Origin: Halichondria panicea
Lineage: Eukaryota > Porifera > Demospongiae > Suberitida > Halichondriidae
DNA length: 64,000 nt
Reading direction: 5' to 3'
NCBI RefSeq assembly: GCF_963675165.1
Contig: NC_087377.1
Coordinates: 6,775,122-6,839,121, forward strand
In this document: piece after piece, positions 48,905-59,827 of the stretch
Numbering within the stretch: the first letter of the stretch is position 1
How the letters are laid out: each line of letters begins with the position of its first letter
Notes under the pieces: model-generated
Told to the model about the DNA's origin: nothing
The model's database searches: none
The model's input: only the letters and a program-made list of their open reading frames with translations
Translations under genes and position numbers: made by a program

Positions 48905-49588
48905 TTACACTTTGATTCGCCCTTTGCATCCCCTGGTCTGCTGAATCGGGTGTGCAATACCCTGGCCTCTGGGGGTTTTGTCTGGTGGTCGTGTCTTAAA
49001 CAATTTCCTCACACCACATTCTTCTTTGCATTGCCTGCGAGGCATTAACTTTGACCAGTCTAAGCACTTTTCATATGCCGCTTTTCGTCGAAATCCTTGG
49101 TCATATGCCAACCAACTATCGCCTTCATAATCAGTGTAGCATCTGACGATAATTGATTGGTAAGCCATCAATTGAGGCACCTTAGAGGGGAATTTGTGAG
49201 CGAGCACGCTCTGGCTACACTGATTAAAGAAAGGCTTACGGTCTTGAAGATCCATAATGTTCTGATCTGAAACGTTTAGCAAAGGGATTGTACTCACCAG
49301 AGTGCTGTAACACTGAATCCAGGAGAAATCGAAGAAACTCCGGCTTGCTCGAACTTGCGTCGCACCCCGGGTAGTAGCAGTAGCTGCCAATGTATTCCAG
49401 AGACCATATCTTTTTATCTTTTCTGGCACGGGCACAACCCCATTGCCGAGGTATAAACTTGCTACCAATCCCTCACTCGTAGCCTCAGCTGATTGCCATA
49501 GTGTCGAGGTATTGGCTATTGCTGAAGCCAGTTGAGATATTTGTGGGACTGATGGTTGCACCGGATGGCAGCACCACCACATGGTCAT
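48905..49588 (-). CDS. gag-like retroelement ORF, intact but orphan
   Basis: A single uninterrupted 227-codon ORF, the longest intronless ORF outside the sulfotransferase exon. A central region (DFSWIQCYSTLVSTIPLL, KFPSKVPQLMAYQSIIV, WLAYDQGFRRKAAYEKCLDW) has the pattern of a recurring gag-like protein of invertebrate retroelements: a Trp, an alpha-helical stretch, then WL.YD..FR. A Cys-containing basic tail follows (CKEECGVRKL). No protease, reverse transcriptase or LTR is visible next to it, so it is a fragment or a domesticated gene. Superfamily from memory of pattern only. Confidence 0.5.
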   Translation of the reverse strand: MTMWWCCHPVQPSVPQISQLASAIANTSTLWQSAEATSEGLVASLYLGNGVVPVPEKIKRYGLWNTLAATATTRGATQVRASRSFFDFSWIQCYSTLVSTIPLLNVSDQNIMDLQDRKPFFNQCSQSVLAHKFPSKVPQLMAYQSIIVRCYTDYEGDSWLAYDQGFRRKAAYEKCLDWSKLMPRRQCKEECGVRKLFKTRPPDKTPRGQGIAHPIQQTRGCKGRIKV

Positions 49589-49790
49589 ACATATTCTTCC
49601 TTTTTGTAACTTGTCCGTTTTTTTGTTTACAATTTGTATGATGAATTGCTGTCAATTATTTCGCGCATTGCGCATGCAAGGTATACCAGGCCAGGGCGCC
49701 TTTCTCTTCGCGGCCTGGAATCGAGGCTAGGTTGTATTATGAACAGGGGCTATTCAACGCAAATTATATCTGATAATTATGTCTCATATA

Positions 49791-49895
49791 CAGGGCTGCA
49801 TCCAGGATTTTGGATCAGTGGGGCGAATTGGAAAATTAAAGGGGCGAAGTCATCAGAATTATGGGGGGCGAAACTGTGCCCTCAATGCAGCCCTG
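49791..49895. mobile_element. Very short MITE, CAGGGCTGCAT termini
   Basis: A 105-bp element with ends CAGGGCTGCATCCAGG / ATGCAGCCCTG. Target duplication unclear (ATATA / ATGTA). GGGGCGAA repeats inside. Confidence 0.5.
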
Positions 49896-49962
49896 ATGTA
49901 GAAACTAACCTGGTCGACAATCAAAACTTTGTGGAAGTCTGGTTTCATTAAAACCAGAGCCT

Positions 49963-50495
49963 CTGAGTTATTCGGGGTCTCCGCGTTCTCTGGGTTATCC
50001 TGTTCTCCGAGTTCTCTGCAGTCTCTGAGTTCTGCTTTTCTCAGGGTTCTCCGAGTTCTCAGGCGTTCTCCTTTTCTCGGCGTTCTCTGGGTTCCCGCGT
50101 TCTCTGTATTCTCCGCATTCTCCTGAGAACAGGGTTCTCCGCAACGTGTAATCCTGTTCTCAGGTTATCCGTGTTCTTGCGTTCGCTGAATTCTCCTGTT
50201 CTCTGGGTTCTTCGCTGGTAATAACTATTGGTCAGTCTTTACGGCTGCAATAAAACAAAAAGATTGAATAGAACAGTGTACACTACACACTACATCTGGT
50301 AATAACTATTGGTCAGTCTTTACGGCTGCTGGGACCTGCATCTCCTGCATCTATTGAACCCAGACTTCCTTGCATTGCATCTCCTGCATCTATTGAACCC
50401 AGACTTCCTTGCATTGTCGGCGTTCTCCTATTCTCCCCGTTCTCCGCGTTCTCATGATTGTCTGCTTTCCCCTGTTCTCATGCCTGTTCTCTTGT
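49963..50495 (+). repeat. Degenerate TTCTCYGNG minisatellite
   Basis: Dozens of irregular TTCTC-C/T-GNG units of about 9-13 bp at 49963-50214 and again at 50417-50495. Between them a 34-bp segment is duplicated (50215-50248 and 50296-50329). Confidence 0.8.
50338..50415 (+). repeat. 39-bp tandem repeat, two copies
   Basis: GCATCTCCTGCATCTATTGA... at 50338-50376 and 50377-50415, without visible mismatch. Confidence 0.85.
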
Positions 50496-50679
50496 TTGGA
50501 TGTCATTGTCTTTGTCCCCCTCCCCCTGCAGACTGCTCCCCTTATATGTTTAAACGGGTGTCCATTACAGAGTAGCCGGCTATCACGAATTTCACTTAAG
50601 CATTCAAATCACATAGTAATCTTAACAGCAGCATCAGTTTCTCATTGGGTCAAGTGCTCACTTCTTGTGAGACCTCAAC

Positions 50680-51118
50680 CTTTTATGTGGGCATGACCTT
50701 CAAAGTTCATCGTAGAGGCACGAATCAGCTGAACGTTTTTTTTTACCCGTTGAGAGGATGACGTCCCAATGGTGACGTCTTTATTAGGGTTCAGGATCTC
50801 GGTCTGTGCCGCCACGTCTTCATTTAGCTGAAGGGATCTCGGTCTGCGACGTCTCAATGGTGATGTCTTTATTAGGGTTCAGGATCTCGGTCTGGACGTC
50901 TCAGTGGTGACGTCTTCATTAGCTGAAGGGATTTCTGTCTGTGACGTCTCAATGTTCAGGGCTGAGAGGTGTGACACCTCCCTCAGATCTACGTCAATGT
51001 CTTCCTTGTTTCTACATTCATACTTACACGCTGCAATATAGTTATAATGCAGCAGTAGGGACACAAGAATAAACATAATGTTTTTTCTCCTCTTCAGGTA
51101 GCCGAAAATGCAAAGCAT
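50680..51118 (-). pseudogene. Secreted protein with 16-residue repeats, frame-disrupted
   Basis: ATG at 51118 with a hydrophobic leader (IMFILVSLLLHYNYIAA) then CKYECRNKEDIDVDLREVSH. From about 50955 downward the strand holds four units of about 16 codons: TEIPSANEDVTTETSQ, TEILNPNKDITIETSQ, TEIPSAN-EDVAAQ and TEILNPNKDVTIGTS. The first unit loses one base (GTCCAGACC instead of GTCGCAGACC) and the third gains one (GCTAAATGAAG instead of GCTAATGAAG). A continuous frame would therefore need -1 and +1 corrections. Function unknown; it may be a short-lived lineage-specific gene. Confidence 0.45.
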
Positions 51119-51399
51119 CTTCGTTTCCTTTCCGTGCTGGCTTTTACAATGTGACTAGTGTTTTATGTTTTTGGCATAACTTTCAATAACCATACTCTCT
51201 ATGTTGTAAAAATTCATACCACTTGTTACAAGGGTGTAGCAAAGCTCAACAAAAGAAATCATGAATGCAACTACTAATACATAACCATGTGGGTCAAAAA
51301 TTTGTTGAATCCACCCACGCACAAACGGTCCCTCTTTTCACTAAAGGGCCTGTGAACACTTTCGCACACAAGAAACTCCATATGACCTATACTTCATAG

Positions 51400-51676
51400 C
51401 AGGGATGGCAGCGCTGTCCACAGCAGTGACAGACTGGATTGTAGAGGTGCTCCAGCACTCGATTAGTGAGTTTAGAGGCTCAGAAGTTTTTCTAGCAATG
51501 TACTAGACTAGACGGTTGAGCATAATTATAATATTCTATGGCAACCATGTGTACCTTAGAATTCTTATATTGCACATGTAACACATCACGTGTTACACCC
51601 ACACACACAGTCTGACATCACTACTGCTAAGGTAATACAGTATGTTAGTTTCTAGTCCAGTTACATATCTCCTCCC
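51400..51676 (-). mobile_element. 3' LTR and polypurine tract of an LTR retroelement
   Basis: On the minus strand AGGGGAGGAGAT (polypurine tract, about 51667-51678) directly precedes TGTAACTGGACTAG, the presumed LTR start, which also occurs at the window's left edge. The far end of the LTR was not located; 51400 is a guess. Confidence 0.5.
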
Positions 51677-52029
51677 CTAAGGTTGCTCGTCCCGAGCAAA
51701 TCCATATCGATTAGGTGGCTGGTGCTGTCTGGCGCGTGGTCCATCTGCTGGCTCCTCACTCCCTTCTCAAGGTCATCTTGACCGTCCTCTACTGGGCTAC
51801 GGTCCAACGCTTTGTCCACAACGTCGGCTTCAGTGTCCACCGCGTCTCCTGTCCGCTGTTCCATCATCCTCTGAGCAACACTCAACGAGTGGTGTGCTCC
51901 CTCCAGCTCCTCTGCTTGAGCTCTCAACCTCTCTTCCAGGATAGTCTGCTCCTCCAAGAGTCTGGTCACCGTGGCCTCTGGGTCTGTTCGCTCAGTTGAT
52001 GCGTGATGCCGCCCTCCTAGAGTCTTCAA
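51661..52029 (-). CDS. C-terminal ORF of the LTR retroelement
   Basis: A 122-codon minus-strand ORF with a coiled-coil-like stretch (RLLEEQTILEERLRAQAEEL), an acidic tail and the ending LLGTSNLRGGDM, its stop codon overlapping the start of the LTR. A stop at the polypurine tract/LTR border is typical of Ty3/gypsy pol or env-position ends. No reverse transcriptase or integrase sequence is present upstream (52030-52800), so the element is truncated. Confidence 0.45.
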   Translation of the reverse strand: MKTLGGRHHASTERTDPEATVTRLLEEQTILEERLRAQAEELEGAHHSLSVAQRMMEQRTGDAVDTEADVVDKALDRSPVEDGQDDLEKGVRSQQMDHAPDSTSHLIDMDLLGTSNLRGGDM

Positions 52030-52835
52030 TCGACATTATGTATAGCAGAACAGTCGGAATAGCAGTCAGTTACTTTGCCCTCTTCCGGCTTCGACTTAAT
52101 GATCCGTACGAACAGCCTGTATTCAGCCTGTTATCATACTATTCTCATGCACAATAATTGCTTCAAAAGGTCACAATTCAAAGACAAAGAAGACACAAGA
52201 TATTTATTTCTGTTCAGCTAAATTTTAATGTCTCATTATCATGTCCGTAACGAATGCTAAAAAAACAATAAACAAACCTTGAGTTTTTCAACATCTGGAA
52301 AAGAGTTTGGAGATTAAAAGAAAAACACACCACTGTGAATAATCTTACCGGCGTACTATGAAGTCAGTCAACAGCTTGAATTGTTACAGTGTGCTGTACA
52401 CATTACAAGGGCTCTTTTTCATCTCGAAGAGATCTCGCAACTGTACACCAATACGCTATTCACACAGATTAAATAGTTGCTGAATTTTCTTACCGGGAAA
52501 TTGTTGCTTTATCTTTAGTTCATTCTTGTGACAACATCTAGTATCTATAGAAGCGATAACGCATCACAAAACACAACAGAATAGTGGCACTTACGTAATT
52601 AGTCCAGACTTCAGCATTATCTAAAATCAATTTGATCGCGTGTTATGTGAATGCTAGTGAAAGAGAATAACAAACCTGGGAGCATTCTTCACATCAAAAG
52701 TGAAAAAACTTCAGATGGGAGCCTACGATGAGGAGGATTATATCAAAAAGGAAGCAAAACGAAACGTTTACCTTGTAAAATTGGCCAGTGTTCCAGCTTC
52801 AAAAGTCCGTAACAACATAATTAACGTTTGCCAAC
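52030..52835. other. Intergenic, nothing recognised
   Basis: AT-rich, no coding pattern on either strand. Confidence 0.4.
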
Positions 52836-53812
52836 ATAATTAACGTACCTGGCGAGTTAAAATGTTACTTGTGCTCCTTACTTCTCAACAAACCGATTGA
52901 GCATAGCATAATTAACGTACCTGGCGAGTTAAAATGTTACTTGTGCTCCTCACTTCTCAACAAACCGATTGAGCTCACGACGTGCCAGAGTATGCATGTG
53001 CTGAATGCTGCTGTCAGAGCTTACCAAAAGCCGAATGTGGCACTGATCATGTGGCTGATTTTTGCACTGTCAAACCTCCAGAAGCAATCCAATCCTGTCC
53101 TTCATAATTCAAAGTCTAAACACAAGTATCAAACATGTGATAAAAAAGCCCTTGCACGTACCCCTACCCTAACACAAGCATCTCTCGTAACACAGAGTCA
53201 TCGGATCCGGAGCGTTCTCAAACACTACAATTACAGACAGGAGGACAGGTATAATCATTACAATGAATACAATATGCACAATCATGTTTATTATTATGTA
53301 CTTGTACAAAATAGCTCTCACACTAATGCAAGTCTGGTCTCCTGGAGTACCTTCTGGGCAGGCAAGTTCTCGAACTGTGCAGCGTCGTTCCTCTGAACTT
53401 AGACGTCAGAGGGAAAGGATAGCAAAAGGGTTCAAGCTTTATGACGGGCCTTTTGTTAAGGAACTTGCGACAGCTCTGGCTTCCTTCAATGTACGTCGTC
53501 AAGCATATTACAGCGGAACGTTCGTTGGGAACCACGTTCATCGAACACTGAAGGTGAAATAATAATACTTTTGACTTTATAGTATACCAAATAATTATAG
53601 GAGGAGAACACAAAAAGCTTATGCGAGTCATTCGTTACCTTGGTATTCGTTTCTCGCTACCAATCTCCCAAAAAGCAGCAGAAACATCCAGGAAGTTTTC
53701 TGTTGCTTTCAATCTCTTTTCAAGATGCCATAGTTTGTATGATCAGCGCTACACAACACCCGTTGAAGTAGACACACTCGGTAAGTTTATAATGATGAGT
53801 ACAATAATCTAA
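52836..53812 (+). pseudogene. RING-like / FVGNH repeat-gene relic
   Basis: A zinc-finger-like stretch LKCYLCSSLLNKPIELTTCQ is followed, after a 1-nt frame loss, by CAECCCQSLPKAECGTDH. The pattern matches RING-type heads (C-x2-C ... PIEL.TC ... VCAECC) seen in RAG1-like and related invertebrate repeat proteins. The first part is duplicated in frame (72 bp; 52836-52907 and 52908-52979). Downstream come RTVQRRSSELRRQRERIAKG and AYYSGTFVGNHVHRTLK, then after a short AT-rich intron-like gap KAAETSRKFSVAFNLFSRCH in another frame. I have seen this FVGNH...KF....CH order as a multi-copy gene family in cnidarians and sponges. Several frame breaks indicate decay. Confidence 0.5.
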
Positions 53813-54256
53813 TATCATACGCCCTTGACAACATTATTCAAAAATATTTCCCCAAAAGTTGTTGTAGTGGGAAATCATTTTAGGGGAAAATGGGGATGAT
53901 GTTTTGTAGTAACATCAATTATCTCTGGAACAAAATTATTCCTCAAGCTTACTCCGTAATTTTTGGACCGTAAGATTTTCTTGAAATCTCTCCCTAACCG
54001 AAACGGCACTAAAAACTAGCAATTTTGAGCACTGTGGAGGATGTGTAGATATTTAAGCAACATCGAACATAGCCAAAGTAGTATAGATTTTGTCAAAGTT
54101 CCAAACCTTAGCTGGAAACCGTTGGCCTTTTGTCTCCCTAACCGATTACCCACTATAACAATTGTTTACTGTTTTATTAATCACTACAAACCCACCACCT
54201 TGTGGTATGTTGTCATGGAATTATAGCTTATTTATTCACCTACACAATGGTATCAG

Positions 54257-54690
54257 TAGTCTCATGAATCAGCCGCCGTTCCTTTGGAACACCGTCTGAG
54301 CACTCTTGTCATGAAGTTAATTCAAAATGGAATGTTGATTGCTCACAAAACAATGAATGTAATTAAATTCGTGATCTTACGCCCACACGTATTTGCTATA
54401 TAAATGTACAAATCGTCAAGCGGAAGGCATCTCTCTCTATTTGTGTTTCGCTTGTGGTGCTAAATCTGTGCCCAAGGACCCCTGGTGTTGGCTTGCTTAT
54501 AAGTAAGGCATGCGTAATGATTATCCAAATGCGTTGAGCAAAGTGCAGTTCTTTGCTGCCTCCAAGTTCATCACCTGACTGGACTTCTGCAATCTAATTG
54601 GTCAAGACGGAATTCCGTCTTGGCACATAAAACTATGACAAGAGTGCTCAGACGGTGTTCCAAAGGAACGGCGGCTGATTCATGAGACTA
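54257..54690. mobile_element. Mutator-like MITE, perfect 56-bp TIRs, 9-bp target duplication
   Basis: The ends start TAGTCTCATGAATCAGCCGC and are perfect reverse complements for about 56 bp. The 434-bp element is flanked by TGGTATCAG at 54248-54256 and 54691-54699. A 9-bp duplication and long TIRs fit MULE-type transposition. Non-coding interior. Confidence 0.9.
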
Positions 54691-54902
54691 TGGTATCAGC
54701 ACATTTTATAAGATTTACATTAAGTACAACTACTCACACATTTGTGGCATTCTACTCTCTAGACTAGCTGTAGCTATATGATAATTATTGTACTTGTATG
54801 AATGAAATACAAACAGCAAGTAGGAGGACAAGTGCATGAGCAAATCATAGATAGAACAGTAAGAGAGATTGGCATAGCCTCTGCATGCCTGCTGGTCTGG
54901 TC

Positions 54903-55239
54903 CTAGTCGGGCGCCGCCGCCCTCTACCGTTGCCCGGAAGGAGGTCGGGAATCAACAGTTTTGTTCTGCTGGTGGAATTCCACCAGCTCCAATCAGATTG
55001 CAGTATCTCAAGTGGTTTGATCACACCCACTCAACTTTACCACGTGTGAATTTTGCACACGTTGGATTGACTGAGAGGAGTGGCCAACACCCACTTTAAT
55101 AAATGATATCCATCGCTATTGGCTAGCACCCACATTGAATGAATGATATTCATGATACTATTGCGTAACAGGCCAGAACAAAACTGTGGATAGGCTTGAT
55201 TCTCGACCGCCTTCAAGGAGGGCGGCGGCGCCCGACTAG
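54903..55239. mobile_element. MITE with GC-rich TIR CTAGTCGGGCGCCGCCGC
   Basis: Perfect 22-bp termini (54903-54924, 55218-55239), with imperfect pairing continuing inward (GAGGTCGGGAATCAA / TTGATTCTCGACCGCC). Flanking direct repeat TCTGGTC, 7-8 bp. Much more GC-rich at its ends than its surroundings. hAT- or MULE-like (inference). Confidence 0.8.
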
Positions 55240-57405
55240 TCTGGTCCAATGCCATGGAGATGGAGCCACCCTTGGTATAGTCTTGATTCGGCCTGGTTTA
55301 GAGGCAAAGCCAGTCCGAGTTAGCTCTCTGTTCGTGTGTATTTTTAGATACTTACGGTCTACCCTTAGCTTTTACTCGCCTGTATGAACTTTCATAACAG
55401 ATCAGTCAGGTAGTAATAGTGCTCTTATAAATTGACGCAAAAATAATCTATTAAATTACTCACGGTTTTAATGCCCTCTTGTCTCGTTCATGCATCTTTA
55501 TAAACATGGCATTCTTACACAAAAACAATAGCAATAGAATTAATATTCAACACAGCAGACTTCTTTGAACCTGCAAAAGAGAAAAAGCTGACAGAATAAA
55601 ACTCCCTAGCCTTAATTACATGCTGAGCGAGCAGCACAGCATTTTATATGAGTTTAGTAGATTTGGTGGAGCCAGAGATAGAGTAATAGAGGGATTGGCA
55701 ACAGGAGTAACTCACGTGATCATTTCACATTGATTTCATATTGATTTCCTCTCAACCATCCTTGATGCACATTATTTCCCGGCACAACGCCCGCGAAACG
55801 AAGTAATATTACTTTTAGAGTCTCATGAGACTTTAGAATTGCGTATAGTAAGGCTACACGTGTCCTGTGCTTTATTTAAAGTGAAGTCCAAGCGTGGAAG
55901 AATTGACTGTGGTGCTCTAGAGCTTGAAAACTAGTTATTATTGGTCTGTGCCCCCTTTTAAGAAGCACTGCCGTAGCCAAATGATGTTTTGCCTACATAT
56001 CCTGCTTATTTGTGTCTATGTTGACGAACTGGCCTGCATACATTTCCTTGGTTAAATCTCTTTTGTATGTTTTTTACATTTATAGCTAAAATGGAGGCTG
56101 TAAAAGACGAGAAAGTGTTATATTAGTTTGTTAAGAAGCACTGCTGTAAGCCTGTGATGTTTTACCTACATAATTATCTTGTTTTGTTGTGTCTCTGTTG
56201 ATCAACTAGGCTGCATAAATTCTTGATTTTGATTTTCTTAAGCATGTTTTTTTACTTTTAGCTATAAATGGAGGCTACAAAAGATGAAAAAAAGTCGATG
56301 ACGTAGCGCATCACGGATAGTCACATTATTTCGACCGTTGCCAATCCCTTTCCTTACTTTATCTCTGGTGGAGCCAACCTCCTCTTGAGAATAGAAGAGT
56401 AAAGTGCACCAAATGACCTCTGTGGTTTGCCTGTGTCCATTGTCACAAATGTACAATGATTCGTACATACATTGGACACGCCATATACCTACACCTGGTC
56501 GACAATTTGTTTCACATGGGCATAGTTATACGCTGTATGATGTCACACAACGCTGCATTTACCTAGCATCACGTGAGGCATTGCCTATATTCCTTTGTTT
56601 CATTTCATTTTTTCGTTTATCTATGCTCAGACGGCCACAACAGTAATCGACGACAAAAACTACGGAAATGCTTCCCCGGTTGTCTAATAACAAGGCTAGA
56701 GCTCTTCAAAAAAAGTAAGCAGCTATCTGTGTTCTACTGCAATGTTGTATATATACCATTTTGTTTTTATCCTTGTAGAATGAATTAAAGAAGTAATGAA
56801 GTAATGGTGTAATTGTGTTCACCAGCTAGTGCAACCTCTGTAGACAAACACATGTGTATAATGATGACACCTAAACATTATAGGATGTGATACATACTTT
56901 GACCTTTTAATCATGCAACACTGTAACTTAGGATGTGACACTTAAACCTTTGCTTACGAAGAGACTTGCTCTCATGCTCAATGCTCTGCATCATACCTTT
57001 GTATATATACATGTACGTGTATTGTGTTTGTAACTATGTGTGGAATGTGTGTGGGCAATGTTGTCACATGGCAACTGTGCCACCAAAACAAAACATTATG
57101 TAGACAACCCATGTGCATGTGGTATAGACTTGTGATTAATTAGTTGGAAGTTAGTGAGTAGGGAGTTCTTTCTTGAGTGCAGATAGGAAGTGAGTCCAGT
57201 ATAGGAAGTGAGTGCAGTGTAGGTAGAGTGCATGAGAATCAGCATGGTGGTGCTCTTCTCTATATAATGAGCTAGATCTAGTTACTGCTATATTTAATAT
57301 TTATGTACTGATAAATCTACACAGCTGGTTGTCTCACTATGAATTGCTTTAATTTGTAGCTAGCTAAAACTGCTAATAAAAGGTTAGACTAGACTACTAT
57401 ATACA
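55240..57405. other. Intergenic, upstream of ABCA
   Basis: No gene recognised; small ORFs at 56262-56470 (-) and 56404-56646 (+) have no known pattern. Should contain the ABCA promoter; TATATTTAATATTTATG near 57290 is AT-rich but not decisive. Confidence 0.4.
55961..56291 (+). repeat. Diverged tandem duplication of about 160 bp
   Basis: AAGAAGCACTGCYGTA ... GCTANAAATGGAGGCT at 55961-56110 recurs at 56131-56285. Confidence 0.7.
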
Positions 57406-59777
57406 ATGTCTGCTGGCTCTACTTTGAAGAGTGTTGGTCTGTGGTTCACTCGACTATGGATGCTGATCTGGGAGAATGCTCACATCAGATGGAGGACTGG
57501 ATCAGTGGGATGCTCACACCGACTACTGACTAGACTGCCTGTGAGTTGAATACGCCATAAACTAATTGCTAAGTTGCTGCTCCCTTCACCCAGTGCTTAT
57601 AGGATACTCTTGTTAATTTTGTTAGAGATAGTCTTTCTACAATAACAATAATAAATTAAAATCATTGTTTAATATTGTTATTGTCCTTTATTTTATGAAA
57701 AATAGATCTACATGATTTGTAAGGATTGTAGGGAACAAGATTTTAAGTTCGACGTCTGATGCATGCATGTGATCACCGTTTTGAGTTAACTCTGACATAC
57801 TCACTTCATTTCTCCTTACAGATATTCTTGTTGATTGAGACAATATGGCCGCTCCTGCTGTTCCTTATTTTGATTCAATTGAGAGGACAATTCCCACCCA
57901 CCCAAGAGAGTGACAGTACGTGTGTGTGTGTGTGCATTGATTGTATACAATGTCAATTTAACTGTCTTTTACCTGTTGCTGCATTGGGCAGATCATGGCA
58001 ACAGTGGCTGTAATAATGTGGTGGCCTGCTAACACGTACTAACTGCAGGACATCCTAAATTTAACCGAATAATTTAGGAGATTCCCCCTTAGGTTATAAT
58101 TATTACAACTTTCAAAGGGAGCGTGTGGTTGCATTTACTTTACAGCTGATTTTACAGCTGATTTTTATTGTTCTTTAAATACAGTAAACAATACGTGTTA
58201 CTTGCATATGTTTATTGTGTTTTTGCTGTATAGGAGAAGATGTACATGTACATGTAGTAATTAACTTAGGATGTAGCGATGTCTGTTATTTACATTGTTG
58301 CCATAATCATATAGGAGAAGATATACATGTAGTAATTTACTTAGAATGTAGCAGACATCTGGCTACTGTCACGGTTAAGTTGGCAGTGTTCGGCCATTAT
58401 ACTGCTGTGCAACACTCAGGTTTTTAAACTTTTAAAGTGTTTAACAGCTGTTTTTTGGCGTAGTTATTGTAAACAATGCATCTTACTGTTTGTTGCTGTT
58501 ATAGGAGAAGGTGTTAGCGTGTATAGCAGACATTATTTTGTCTATTTCGTCAGATTTCACAGTTGGCAGTGTTCGGCCATTGTATTACAACCCCCCTCCC
58601 CCTAACTATTAATTACATGTGCACAGCTCGATGCGAATCTGCCGTACAGTTGGTACGTACACTTAATATGTGCCTACTTATAGTTTTACTTTGAAGTTTG
58701 AATTAAGATACCGACTCTATTGTATAGCGCATATGAGCTACATGAACGTACTACACTGCCAGTAATACTCACTGCACATTGCACCCCCCACCCACACACA
58801 CACACAGGTTTGTATCGTCCCTTTGCCCTACCCTCTGCTGGTACGCTACCATTCTTGCAAACACTGATCTGTGAACGACCTGACAATAATGATGGGAACG
58901 AGCAGTACAGGGACTTACCTCGCTATCCTGGTGCACCGTGAGTCACTTCCAAACACACTACAAAACAAATTACTCCGTCATTTTCTGTTCTTAGGCACAG
59001 AGGTCTACCATTATCTCTTTATTTAAAAGGCACAAAACAGCAATTATGTATTTTATTTCTGCTATAACGCCTGGAGCTGCAATAATTATTCTTTTTGAAA
59101 CTCCTGATGTGTGTCGCACATAGTTACAGTTAACTACCCGCGTGATGTACGTACGTAATATCTGTTTCCGTTATGCTTTGGCAGTATCAACGATGTTTTC
59201 TCCGTACTTGATGAGTTTGGATCTCTCAACGGCACCCTCGACGGTTTCTGCTCGACCCTCTACTCTCTGTCCGACTACAACAGCACTGCCTGCGTCAACT
59301 CCGCCACACAGTCCTATCCCCAGTGTCAGCAAGGTGCAGTGTCTCTAGGCTGCATACATTGTACAACCCCCCACTTGTTGAACACACACCTGTTACACCT
59401 CTCTCATTGTATAGCCATTTGTTCCTGATTTTAGTTATACAGTGAGCCTGAAATCATTACGTACAGTACAGTACAGTACAGTGCTGTAGATGCACAAACA
59501 CATTTGCTCGCATGTGACATGCATGTGCATGCATTAATTAGGGTGGAATGTACGCAGCCACGTACAAGCAGACTGTATGAAATTACAAATGCAGCATACA
59601 TAATTATCACACACATAATCTATATAGCACATGTACTGCATAATTATTATACTGTCATCCTGCACTTGTTTCGCGCATGTGGTCAAATATCAGGTGTTAA
59701 GTACATACATGTACTGTACCCTCATTCCCAAAATTGTTACAGCTCTCTAGAGATATATATATTTTTTTCCACATAAC

Positions 59778-59827
<50 letters not shown>

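Noticed and set aside
51405-51470. Short plus-strand ORF MAALSTAVTDWIVEV with a GTGAGT donor, resembling a first exon
   Set aside because: It lies antisense within the presumed LTR next to the polypurine tract and has no downstream exon.
58626-58651. Possible extra ABCA exon (CTCGATGCGAATCTGCCGTAC...)
   Set aside because: Its exit phase does not fit the next exon, whereas joining 57915 directly to 58808 does.
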